Assembly: GCA_963678215.1 (NCBI GenBank) | Contig: OY782758.1 | Coordinates: 2,108,001-2,172,000, forward strand | Direction: 5' to 3' | Source: Thiobius zoothamnicola | Lineage (GTDB): Bacteria > Pseudomonadota > Gammaproteobacteria > Chromatiales > Chromatiaceae | DNA: 64,000 bases | Shown here: positions 25,634 through 34,099 of the stretch, one piece after another | Position numbering within the stretch: the first letter of the stretch is position 1 | How the letters are laid out: the number at the start of each line of letters is the position of its first letter | Position numbers and translations under genes: made by a program | Notes under the pieces: model-generated | Told to the model about the DNA's origin: nothing | Database searches by the model: none | The model's input: the letters and a program-made list of their open reading frames with translations, nothing else

Positions 25634-28447
25634 ATGTTTAATAATCTCTTAAAAAAGGTTTTTGGTAGTCGTAATGATCGTCTGGTTAAACGCATGGGTG
25701 GCGCGGTCGCCCGGGTCAATGCTCACGAAGCCGAAATCCAGAAGCTGGATGATGCTGAACTGAGCGCCCGAACAGGCGTTTTCCGTCAGCGGCTGCAACA
25801 AAATGAAACATTGGACGCTTTGTCGTCGGAAGCTTTTGCGGTAGTACGGGAAGCGGGTAAAAGAACGCTGCAGATGCGGCATTTCGATGTTCAACTGATT
25901 GGCGGGATGGTTTTGCACCAAGGCCGGATCGCGGAAATGCGCACTGGCGAAGGCAAAACTCTGGTCGCCACTTTGGCGGCTTATTTGAACGCCTTGCCCG
26001 GCAAAGGCGTGCATGTGGTGACAGTGAACGATTATCTGGCGCGGCGTGATGCGGACTGGATGGGGCCTTTATATGATTTTCTTGGCCTGACCGTTGGCGT
26101 GATCAATGGTTCTGGCGGCATGGGGCCGGACAGCGCTTCTTTTCAATATGCCCCAGCCTATGATGGCGAGCAAGGAGGCTACTTGCATTTGCGTCCGTGC
26201 GCCCGTCGGGAAGCCTATGCCTGCGACATCACTTATGGCACCAACAATGAGTTTGGTTTCGATTATCTGCGGGACAACATGGCGTTCACCGCCGAGCAGC
26301 GCGCACAGCGTCGGCATTTCGCTATCATTGATGAAGTCGATTCAATCCTGATTGATGAGGCGCGTACGCCGTTGATTATTTCCGGCCCGGCGGAAGATAG
26401 CTCCGAGTTGTATAAAAAGGTTGATGCCATCCCGGCGCGTTTGACTCGTCAGGAACCAATCACGAATGAAGAAGGCAAGCCGGATTTCGGGCCGGGCGAT
26501 TTTTCGGTGGATGAAAAATCCAGACAGGTTTTTCTCAGTGATGCCGGTCATGAAAACGTTGAGCGCATGTTAGCTGAGTTGGATTTATTGGCTGAAGGTG
26601 AAAGTTTGTATGATCCAGCCAATATTATTCTGATGCATCATGTGTTGGCGGCGTTGCGCGCTCATGTGTTGTATCAGCGTAATGTGGAATACATTGTGCG
26701 TGATGGCGAAATCGTTATTGTGGACGAATTCACCGGGCGCACGATGCCTGGACGGCGCTGGTCAGAAGGCCTGCATCAAGCCGTTGAAGCCAAGGAGAAC
26801 GTGGCGATTCAGCAGGAAAATCAGACGCTGGCTTCAATCACTTTCCAGAATTATTTCCGATTGTATGACAAGTTGTCGGGCATGACCGGCACGGCGGATA
26901 CCGAAGCTTTTGAATTCCAACAAATTTATGGTTTGGAAGTGGTGGTGATTCCAACCAATCGTTCCATGTTGCGGGATGACCAGACCGATTTGATTTATTT
27001 GACCCCGGCGGAAAAATTCCGCGCGATCACTGACGATATCCGCGATTGTGTTGAGCGGGGGCAGCCGGTGTTGGTGGGCACGGCTTCCATTGAAGTCTCA
27101 GAATTGGTGTCTGGGTTATTGGATCAAGCCAATATCCCTCATCAGGTGCTGAACGCCAAGCAGCATGAGCGGGAGGCGTTGATCGTGGCGGAGGCTGGTC
27201 GGCCCGGCGCTGTGACGATCGCAACCAATATGGCGGGGCGGGGCACCGATATTGTGTTGGGCGGCAATCTGGAGGTTGAAATCACGCAATTGGGAGCGGA
27301 TGTTGAGCCTGCTCAGATTGAGGCGACGCGTGCCGATCAAAAGGCGCGCCATGAGCAAGTGCTGGCGGCTGGCGGGTTGCGGGTTATTGGCACTGAGCGG
27401 CATGAATCCCGGCGTATCGATAATCAACTACGGGGTCGGTCCGGACGCCAGGGCGACCCCGGTTCATCCCGTTTTTATTTGTCGTTGGAAGACAATCTGA
27501 TGCGTATTTTCGCTTCTGACCGGGTGTCTGGTTTGATGAAAAAACTCGGCATGGAAGAAGGCGAAGCCATTGAGCATGCATGGATCAATAAAGCGATTGA
27601 GAACGCCCAGCGCAAGGTGGAAGGACGTAATTTCGATATCCGCAAGAGTCTGCTGGAATATGATGACGTGGCGAATGATCAGCGTAAAGTGGTCTATCAG
27701 CAACGTGATGAACTGATGAATACCGACGATATTGCCGAGACCATCAGCGAGTTACGCCATGTCGTCGTTAATCAAGTGATTGATGTGTATATTCCGCCGC
27801 AAAGTCTGGAAGAGCAATGGGATGTTCCTGGATTGATGGAAGCTTTGCAGACCAAGTTCAGTCTGGATGCGCCAGTGCGGCAATGGCTGGATGATGAGGA
27901 AGAGTTGCATGAAGAGCCGCTGCGCCAACGTATATTGGACGAAATCACCGCCATTTATCAGGACAAAGCGCAAAAAATCGGCGATGAACAAATCCGTCAT
28001 ATTGAAAAAAGCGTGATGTTGTCGATTCTGGATTCGCATTGGAAAGAACATCTGGCTGCGATGGATTATCTGCGTCAGGGCATCCACCTGCGCGGCTATG
28101 CGCAGAAAAACCCTAAACAGGAATATAAACGCGAAGCCTTTGAAATGTTCTCCCGTATGCTGGACGCGATTCAGCAGGAAGTGATTGAAGTGCTTTGCCG
28201 ATTGCAATTACAAGCGCCGCCGCCAGTGATGCCGGAGCCGGAAACTGATATCTCGGCGTTTAATTTCAAGCATGAAACTTTTTCAGGGTTTGACCATCAG
28301 GAAAGTGATCCAGAACAACCTGAACAGATGCCTGAAAATGACGCGCAAAGACCTTTTGTGCGGGGGGATCGCAAAGTTGGACGCAACGAGCCTTGCCCCT
28401 GTGGATCGGGTAAAAAATATAAGCATTGTTGCGGTAAATTAACTTAA
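25634..28447 (+). CDS. secA: Preprotein translocase ATPase SecA
   Basis: Full-length SecA of 937 residues, the motor that drives proteins through SecYEG. Walker A is in MRTGEGKTLVATLAAYLNAL and Walker B in FAIIDEVDSILIDEARTPL. GRGTDIVLGGNLE and the helicase motif DNQLRGRSGRQGDPGSSRFYLSLED are present. The C-terminal zinc/SecB-binding tail is CPCGSGKKYKHCC. ATG 25634 (MFNNLLKKVFGSRNDRL) matches the family start. A GTG 15 nt upstream is less likely. Confidence 0.96.
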   Translation: MFNNLLKKVFGSRNDRLVKRMGGAVARVNAHEAEIQKLDDAELSARTGVFRQRLQQNETLDALSSEAFAVVREAGKRTLQMRHFDVQLIGGMVLHQGRIAEMRTGEGKTLVATLAAYLNALPGKGVHVVTVNDYLARRDADWMGPLYDFLGLTVGVINGSGGMGPDSASFQYAPAYDGEQGGYLHLRPCARREAYACDITYGTNNEFGFDYLRDNMAFTAEQRAQRRHFAIIDEVDSILIDEARTPLIISGPAEDSSELYKKVDAIPARLTRQEPITNEEGKPDFGPGDFSVDEKSRQVFLSDAGHENVERMLAELDLLAEGESLYDPANIILMHHVLAALRAHVLYQRNVEYIVRDGEIVIVDEFTGRTMPGRRWSEGLHQAVEAKENVAIQQENQTLASITFQNYFRLYDKLSGMTGTADTEAFEFQQIYGLEVVVIPTNRSMLRDDQTDLIYLTPAEKFRAITDDIRDCVERGQPVLVGTASIEVSELVSGLLDQANIPHQVLNAKQHEREALIVAEAGRPGAVTIATNMAGRGTDIVLGGNLEVEITQLGADVEPAQIEATRADQKARHEQVLAAGGLRVIGTERHESRRIDNQLRGRSGRQGDPGSSRFYLSLEDNLMRIFASDRVSGLMKKLGMEEGEAIEHAWINKAIENAQRKVEGRNFDIRKSLLEYDDVANDQRKVVYQQRDELMNTDDIAETISELRHVVVNQVIDVYIPPQSLEEQWDVPGLMEALQTKFSLDAPVRQWLDDEEELHEEPLRQRILDEITAIYQDKAQKIGDEQIRHIEKSVMLSILDSHWKEHLAAMDYLRQGIHLRGYAQKNPKQEYKREAFEMFSRMLDAIQQEVIEVLCRLQLQAPPPVMPEPETDISAFNFKHETFSGFDHQESDPEQPEQMPENDAQRPFVRGDRKVGRNEPCPCGSGKKYKHCCGKLT

Positions 28448-28462
28448 GCAAGGAGTGATGAG

Positions 28463-29605
28463 TTGGATAATCCGGTGCACCACCATGTGGATGATGAAAT
28501 TAATTTGTTTGAGATGGTTGAGACGCTTTGGGAGGGGAAATGGCTGATTGCTTTGGTGACTGCGGTTTTTGTTTTACCCGGCTTTATTTATCCGGTGGTG
28601 TCTCCTCCGCCTTTTAAAGGGGAGTTGATTTTCACGCAAGCGGATACAGGAGTGGAAGCGAAATTTTTTCCGATTAATCAGATACTGAACCAATCAAACC
28701 AATCAAACCAATCAAACCAATCAAACCAATCAAACCAATCAAACCAATCAAATATTACAGCAGAAACGTTATTACGGGATTTTGTCACGCAATTTAATGA
28801 TTATGAAGAGGTCAGGGCTGCCATCAGGATGCATAGTGCGCAGTTTCTGAATTTTGAAGGTACTGATGAAGAACGGGATAAATTGGAAATAGCGCTTGCC
28901 CTGAAATTTTCCTTGATTCCGCCATCAAAGAAACAGGATCACTATATGATTTCATTTGAGGCGGCGAATGAGACTGAAGGCATCACGATTATAGATAAGA
29001 TTATGCAAGAGGTTTCCTTGTCTGTCGCAAAACAGAATCTACAAGTTCTTAAAGATAAGCGGAATGCGATTGCTTTATCTAAGAAGAACCAGTTGGATAG
29101 ACTTTATAATCGAATCGAAGCCAAGAAAAAGGCCTATTCATACTACATTAAGAAACGTATTTTATTTTTGGAAGAACAGGCTGAGTTAGCTGCTCAATTA
29201 GATATCGAAAATGGCCTCCCTAGTAAACCAGCTGCCAACATAATGGTAGGCATGGATGAAAGCCCTTTCTATTTCAGGGGCTATAAAGTTATTGAAAAAG
29301 AGATTCATTTGTTGGAAACAAGGAGAAAAGAGGATGCGATCTTCCATATTCCTGAATATGAAGAATTATTAGAGCAAGTAGAATCTATAAAATCCAGTAC
29401 TCAGATTGAAGATATTGATATGGCGATCTCACTTGCGCCATTAGATGATACTTTGCGTCCGGTTTCTTATCGGATTGATTTGATGGCCAATAAAAGTGGT
29501 AATTCATCCCGTCTTGTGCTTATTCTCGCTTTTGTTGGCCTGATGTTGTCTGCTGCGTTCGTAGTGATAAGAAAAAGTTACCGTAATCATCAGTCAAAAC
29601 AGTAA
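28463..29605 (+). CDS. Wzz-like polysaccharide chain-length/co-polymerase protein
   Basis: Protein of 380 residues with the Wzz topology. The cytoplasmic N-terminus DDEINLFEMVETLWEGKWLI leads into TM1 (about 31-50), then a Pro-containing strand, a long periplasmic coiled-coil body, and TM2 near residues 352-372. The start is TTG 28463, supported by AGGAG seven bases upstream. Residues 76-96 are seven exact NQS repeats followed by NIT, just after TM1. Wzz proteins set O-antigen or exopolysaccharide length. Here the gene sits between secA and argJ, away from any visible polysaccharide locus. AT content is higher than in its neighbours, hinting at transfer. Confidence 0.75.
   Translation: MDNPVHHHVDDEINLFEMVETLWEGKWLIALVTAVFVLPGFIYPVVSPPPFKGELIFTQADTGVEAKFFPINQILNQSNQSNQSNQSNQSNQSNQSNITAETLLRDFVTQFNDYEEVRAAIRMHSAQFLNFEGTDEERDKLEIALALKFSLIPPSKKQDHYMISFEAANETEGITIIDKIMQEVSLSVAKQNLQVLKDKRNAIALSKKNQLDRLYNRIEAKKKAYSYYIKKRILFLEEQAELAAQLDIENGLPSKPAANIMVGMDESPFYFRGYKVIEKEIHLLETRRKEDAIFHIPEYEELLEQVESIKSSTQIEDIDMAISLAPLDDTLRPVSYRIDLMANKSGNSSRLVLILAFVGLMLSAAFVVIRKSYRNHQSKQ
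28688..28750 (+). repeat. Seven tandem 9-bp repeats (AACCAATCA)n in the Wzz-like gene
   Basis: Seven exact head-to-tail copies, each encoding Asn-Gln-Ser. The 9-bp unit keeps the frame, so copy-number change would alter protein length without switching the gene off. Uniform codon use in all copies indicates recent slippage expansion. The NQS units are also N-x-S sequons. Confidence 0.95.
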
Positions 29606-30823
29606 ATGATGTTCAAAATGAATAGGCTTTCTAAAACCGGTTTGCCTGTGCCTGGCATCCGCTTGTCTGCTGTACAAGCAGGCATTCGCTATTCAAACCG
29701 CAAAGACATTTGTCTGGTTGAAATCACTGAAAATGGCGCCGTCGCTGCGGTTTTCACCCGCAATCAGTTTTGTGCGGCCCCTGTACAATTGGCTAAACAG
29801 CATTTAGGTAATACTCAGCCCCGCTATTTATTGATTAATGCGGGTAATGCGAATGCGGGCACTGGCGAAGCCGGTATGCAGATGGCGCGCCGAACCTGTG
29901 AATGCTTGGCCGAGGCCGCCGGGTGTGATGTTGCTCAGGTTCTGCCATTTTCCACCGGCGTCATCGGCGAGGATTTGCCCGTAGAGCCTTTTGCGCGGGC
30001 CATTCCGGAATTGCTGGACACACTGGCAGAAGAGAGTTGGTTGGAGGCGGCGACCAGCATTATGACCACGGATACCCAGCCCAAGTTATTCAGTGTTTCA
30101 TTGGATTTGCCGACTGGCGCTGTCACTCTGACCGGCATGGCCAAAGGTTCTGGAATGATCCGCCCGGATATGGCGACGATGCTGGCTTATATCGCCACGG
30201 ATGCATCGGTTGACCAGGTATTACTGCAGCAGATGTTGGAGAAAGCGGTCGCGCCTTCATTCAATTCGATTACTGTGGATGGTGATACATCGACCAATGA
30301 TGCTTGCGTGTTGATCGCCACGGGCGCTAGCGGTGTCCGGGTGGAGGTGGATTCGTCGGAAGCTGAGCAGTTACAGGATGCCATCACGCAGGTTTGCTGG
30401 CATTTGGCGCGTGAGATCGTGTTAGATGGCGAAGGCGCAACCAAATTGGTCGAGATTCAGGTTGAAGGAGCGCGTAACGAACAAGATGCCCGTGCGGTAG
30501 CTTATACGCTCGCCCATTCACCATTGGCGAAAACCGCCTGGTTTGCCTCAGATCCCAATTGGGGACGTATTTTGGCGGCGGTCGGTCGGAGCGGTGTGGA
30601 GGAACTGAGGGTTGATCACATTCGCATCTGGCTGGATGATGTTTGCATTGTCAGCCAGGGTGGACGGGATGCCGACTATCAAGAGCGGAGGGGAGCGGCT
30701 GTGATGGCGAAACCGGATTTTGTGATTCGGATTGATCTCGCCATGGGGCAGTCAGCCGCTAAGGTGTTGACCTGTGACCTGTCATGCGATTACGTGAAAA
30801 TCAATGCGGAATACCGTTCGTGA
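29606..30823 (+). CDS. argJ: Bifunctional glutamate N-acetyltransferase / amino-acid acetyltransferase
   Basis: ArgJ of 405 residues, which recycles acetyl groups between acetylornithine and glutamate in arginine synthesis. The self-cleavage site is in MAKGSGMIRPDMATMLAYIA, where Thr (about residue 191) becomes the N-terminal nucleophile of the beta chain. NAGNANAGTGEAGM and DPNWGRILAAVGRSG are further family marks. The start ATG directly abuts the stop of the Wzz-like gene (0 bp). Proximity of argJ to secA is common in gammaproteobacteria. Confidence 0.94.
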   Translation: MMFKMNRLSKTGLPVPGIRLSAVQAGIRYSNRKDICLVEITENGAVAAVFTRNQFCAAPVQLAKQHLGNTQPRYLLINAGNANAGTGEAGMQMARRTCECLAEAAGCDVAQVLPFSTGVIGEDLPVEPFARAIPELLDTLAEESWLEAATSIMTTDTQPKLFSVSLDLPTGAVTLTGMAKGSGMIRPDMATMLAYIATDASVDQVLLQQMLEKAVAPSFNSITVDGDTSTNDACVLIATGASGVRVEVDSSEAEQLQDAITQVCWHLAREIVLDGEGATKLVEIQVEGARNEQDARAVAYTLAHSPLAKTAWFASDPNWGRILAAVGRSGVEELRVDHIRIWLDDVCIVSQGGRDADYQERRGAAVMAKPDFVIRIDLAMGQSAAKVLTCDLSCDYVKINAEYRS

Positions 30824-30942
30824 AAAAATATCACCAAAGTTTTGTCAGGCAGATTTGTCACCATGCTGATGATAGTCTGATGGTGGTGGCGTCCGTTATC
30901 GCATCCTGACGGATATCGTGTTTTTCAGACGCATCAGCCGAT

Positions 30943-32394
30943 ATGTCCCTGGCCTCCATCCAACGCATTTTGGGTATTTTGCTGACGCTGTTCAGCTTGA
31001 CCCTGTTACCCCCTTTAGGTTTCGCCTTTTTTAGCCAGGATGGCGCAGCGACTGCTTTTGCTTCAGCTTTTGTGATTATTCTGCTGGCGGGTTTGCTGAG
31101 CTGGCTGCCAGTGGCACATCTCAAGCGGGAAATGCGTTTACGCGATGGCTTCGTCGTCGTGGTTATGTTTTGGGTGGTGCTGACCCTCACTGGCGCTTTA
31201 CCTTTTGTTTTGGCGGATGACCCGCATTTATCGATTACGGATGCGGTGTTTGAATCCGTTTCCGGCTTGACAACGACTGGCGCGACGGTGATCACGCGCC
31301 TTGATGAAATGCCCATTTCCATTTTGTATTACCGCCAGCAATTACAGTGGTTGGGCGGCATGGGCATTATTGTGCTGGCGGTCGCGGTTTTGCCCATGTT
31401 GGGTGTTGGCGGGATGCAACTTTACCGCGCTGAGACGCCAGGGCCGATGAAAGACGCCAAATTGACGCCGCGCATTACTGAAACGGCGAAAGCCTTGTGG
31501 TTGATTTATTTGGGATTGACCATTAGCTGTGCGATCGCCTATTGGCTGGCCGGTATGAGCGCTTTTGATGCACTTGGTCATGCTTACGCCACAGTGGCAA
31601 TTGGCGGATTCTCCACGCATGACGCCAGTATGGGTTATTTCAATAGTCCGCTGATTGATGTCATCGCGGTGTTTTTCATGTTGCTTGCGGCGGTGAATTT
31701 TTCTTTGCACTTCGTCGCTTTTCGTAGCCGCAGTCCGGCGGGTTATTGGCAGGATCCGGAATTCCGTTTTTATGTATCCGTGTTGAGTCTGGTGATATTG
31801 GCGACTTTCATCGGTTTATATCTGAGCGGTACTTACGATACTTGGCAGGAAGCTTTGATCAAGGGCTTGTTTCAAGCGGTGTCCATTGGCACGACAGCCG
31901 GTTTCACCACGGCGGATTGGTATCAATGGCCCGGTTTTCTCGCAATCCTGTTACTGTTCTCCAGCTTCATCGGCGGCTGCGCCGGCTCGACTGGCGGCGG
32001 GATTAAGGTTATTCGCGTGTTATTGCTGGTCAAACAAGGGGCGCGTGAAATTACCCAATTGGTGCACCCAAATGCGCAAATTCCGGTGCGGATCGGTGAA
32101 AAAACCATACCAAGCCGGGTAGTTGAGGCAGTATGGGGGTTTTTCGCCCTGTATGTGGGCAGTTTCACGGTGATGTATCTCGCTTTGGCAGCTACTGGAC
32201 TGGATTTGATGACGGCTTTCAGTGCTGTGGCGGCCAGCATGAATAACCTGGGGCCTGGTTTGTCTGGCGTAGGCCCGCATTATGCGGATATGCATGATGC
32301 GGGTAAGTGGATATTATGTTTTGCCATGTTGCTCGGACGTTTGGAGATATTCACTTTGTTGGTGCTGCTGACGCCTGCTTTTTGGCGTCAATGA
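30943..32394 (+). CDS. trkH: Trk potassium uptake protein TrkH
   Basis: Channel-like membrane subunit of 483 residues for K+ import, working with the TrkA regulator (not in this window). Four pore-loop filters are visible, including SVSGLTTTGATV, TVAIGGFSTHDAS, SIGTTAGFTTADW and the final AASMNNLGPGLSGVG. The hydrophobic pattern fits 10-12 TM segments. The 3' end overlaps tatD, on the opposite strand, by 44 bp. Confidence 0.92.
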   Translation: MSLASIQRILGILLTLFSLTLLPPLGFAFFSQDGAATAFASAFVIILLAGLLSWLPVAHLKREMRLRDGFVVVVMFWVVLTLTGALPFVLADDPHLSITDAVFESVSGLTTTGATVITRLDEMPISILYYRQQLQWLGGMGIIVLAVAVLPMLGVGGMQLYRAETPGPMKDAKLTPRITETAKALWLIYLGLTISCAIAYWLAGMSAFDALGHAYATVAIGGFSTHDASMGYFNSPLIDVIAVFFMLLAAVNFSLHFVAFRSRSPAGYWQDPEFRFYVSVLSLVILATFIGLYLSGTYDTWQEALIKGLFQAVSIGTTAGFTTADWYQWPGFLAILLLFSSFIGGCAGSTGGGIKVIRVLLLVKQGAREITQLVHPNAQIPVRIGEKTIPSRVVEAVWGFFALYVGSFTVMYLALAATGLDLMTAFSAVAASMNNLGPGLSGVGPHYADMHDAGKWILCFAMLLGRLEIFTLLVLLTPAFWRQ

Positions 32395-33139
32395 TGTCGA
32401 GTGCCTGGCGAGTGGTGTTTGCTGCCACGGTGGCGATTGAGATGCCTCGCAATTGCGCCAACGTCTTGGCCACTTCCGGTAAATAGGCTGGACTGTTGCG
32501 TTGATAGCGATGTTGGATGCCGGCCATATCGGGCGCATCGGTTTCCAGAACGATGGCGGATAACGGCAGTTCCCGGGCAAGTCGGTGCAGTTTGCTGGCA
32601 TTGGGGTAGGTGAGTATGCCGCCAAAGCCGAGTTTAAAATCCTTCGCCAAGTATTGGTCTGCTTGTTGCAGACTGCCGTTAAATGCGTGGCAGAAGCCGC
32701 CCGGCAAACGATAACGCCGTAGCGTTTGCAGCATGAGATCATGCGCTTTGCGCACATGCAGTACGACAGGTAATTGGTATTGCTCGGCGATCTCCAATTG
32801 TATTTCCAACAGAATTTGTTGCCGCTTTCGATCCAACGATTTATCCAGGTAATCCAGACCAATCTCGCCTACTGCGGTTGGACGGCAATGTGCAATTTGA
32901 TCGCCTAGCGCGATCCCGTCTTTATCCGCATGCGTATTCAGCAGCAGGGGATGCAGGCCCAGGGCGGGATACAGATGATCATTGCTGGTGCATAGATTCA
33001 GCAGATTTTCCCAGCCATGGCGCTGGACCGCCGGAATCAGGAGGTGCTGTACGCCAGCTTGCCGGGCAGCTTGCAAGACTTGCTGACGGTCAGCATCGAA
33101 AGCAGGGAGATCAAGGTGACAGTGCGTGTCAAACAGCAT
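32351..33139 (-). CDS. TatD-family metal-dependent hydrolase (YjjV-like)
   Basis: TIM-barrel hydrolase of about 262 residues. The first metal motif is MLFDTHCHLDLPAFD, then AVGEIGLDYLDKSLDRKRQQ, PVVLHVRKAHD, and the last Asp in IVLETDAPDMAG. TatD proteins are Mg2+-dependent nucleases/deoxyribonucleases. The sequence pattern is closest to the YjjV branch. ATG 33139 is preferred over an upstream TTG at 33151. The gene is tail-to-tail with trkH and overlaps it. Confidence 0.85.
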   Translation of the reverse strand: MLFDTHCHLDLPAFDADRQQVLQAARQAGVQHLLIPAVQRHGWENLLNLCTSNDHLYPALGLHPLLLNTHADKDGIALGDQIAHCRPTAVGEIGLDYLDKSLDRKRQQILLEIQLEIAEQYQLPVVLHVRKAHDLMLQTLRRYRLPGGFCHAFNGSLQQADQYLAKDFKLGFGGILTYPNASKLHRLARELPLSAIVLETDAPDMAGIQHRYQRNSPAYLPEVAKTLAQLRGISIATVAANTTRQALDIIDAKKQASAAPTK

Positions 33140-33210
33140 CTTTATGAGCAATGTCTGTTATTCAATTCCATGCGGTGAGTGGTTTTCAGGATTGTTGGTA
33201 TTCAATCGCT

Positions 33211-33732
33211 TCAGGGTGTTTTTTGGCAATCCGGCAGTTTGATGTTGCCAGCCAGATCGCCTTCCAGGTCGCAATGGAATTGCTGATCTTGCACACGAAG
33301 CGTATAGGGGGATACCCGACCATCTGAGCCTAAATAAATCATGTCACGTTTTGCATCCTGATCAGAGAGGCGCGATGAGGATTTGTCCGGGTTTAACAGA
33401 ACCAGGCTGATTCCCCGGCTTGTTTCGATAATTTTGCGGTGGCGCGGGGACTCACGCCATCCGCTTTGGGTCTGTTCATACAGTTTCAGATGATCGGCAT
33501 TGACTTTAATGGCGAGGGTCAGTTGCTGGGTGACGGCTTCGTCCGCCCAGGCGTGAATGTGTTTTCGCAGCAGCTTCACTTCCTGATGCGCATCCCGCTC
33601 GGCCAGCCAATGGGTCAGATTCAGCACCCCCATCGTCGCAATGATGCCGATCAAGACGATCACGACCAGTAATTCGATGAGTGTGAAACCCTTAACGTTA
33701 TTAGGGTGGATAGGGCGGACAAGGTGTTTCAT
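33211..33732 (-). CDS. Type II secretion/type IV minor pseudopilin (GspH-like)
   Basis: Protein of 173 residues from ATG 33732. The class III signal VKG|FTLIELLVVIVLIGIIATMGV carries the prepilin peptidase site after Gly and the conserved Glu at +5. A GspH-type periplasmic domain follows: LLRKHIHAWADEAVTQ, GWRESPRHRKIIETSRGISLVLLNP, IYLGSDGRVSPYTLRV. It lies between tatD and a tRNA gene, with no other secretion genes in the window. The open frame extends upstream into the tRNA, but that part is not coding. Confidence 0.8.
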   Translation of the reverse strand: MKHLVRPIHPNNVKGFTLIELLVVIVLIGIIATMGVLNLTHWLAERDAHQEVKLLRKHIHAWADEAVTQQLTLAIKVNADHLKLYEQTQSGWRESPRHRKIIETSRGISLVLLNPDKSSSRLSDQDAKRDMIYLGSDGRVSPYTLRVQDQQFHCDLEGDLAGNIKLPDCQKTP

Positions 33733-33818
33733 GAAGCGGCGTAGGGAACTGGCGTCTGATTTCTCGGGAGCCAATTGGGCAACGATTGGCGTTTTGGGAT
33801 GATGCCTTTCGGTGGAAA

Positions 33819-33895
33819 TGGTCGGAGTGAAAGGATTCGAACCTTCGACCCCCGCCTCCCGAAGACGGTGCTCTACCAAGCTGAGCTACACTCCG
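33819..33895 (-). tRNA. tRNA-Pro (anticodon CGG)
   Basis: A 77-nt cloverleaf includes an encoded CCA end. The acceptor CGGAGTG pairs with CACTCCG. The D arm contains AGCTCAGCTTGGTAGAGC. The anticodon stem CCGTC/GGCGG encloses a loop TTCGGGA with CGG at positions 34-36. The T arm has GGTTCGAATCC. It is a single isolated tRNA upstream of the pseudopilin gene. Confidence 0.93.
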
Positions 33896-34099
33896 AATGA
33901 TCCGCAGCGACAGTTTAATGAAATTGCCGGTCACCGCAACTGATAAACCGCCTACCGCTGAATCTGATCATAACAGGCTTAGTGGTTTTTGTATGGGTGC
34001 CTGCCTATTTTGGGTTTTGTGCAATTTGTTGGCGCGGCTTTGATTGTGGTAGCTTATCCGGCTTTGAAATTATGTGATTCATTCATTTCAGGCTTCACC

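Noticed and set aside
28688..28750. Tandem repeat considered as a CRISPR or on/off phase-variation tract
   Set aside because: Units are contiguous 9-mers without spacers, and their length preserves the frame, so neither applies.
33733..33879. N-terminal extension of the pseudopilin frame (MVEHRLREAGVEGSNPFTPT...)
   Set aside because: It is translated from inside the tRNA-Pro gene. The prepilin signal with its own ATG at 33732 gives the proper start.
33989..34099. 37-codon extension of ileS
   Set aside because: It is hydrophobic and unlike any IleS N-terminus. GTG 34100 gives the family start SDYKDTLNLP.
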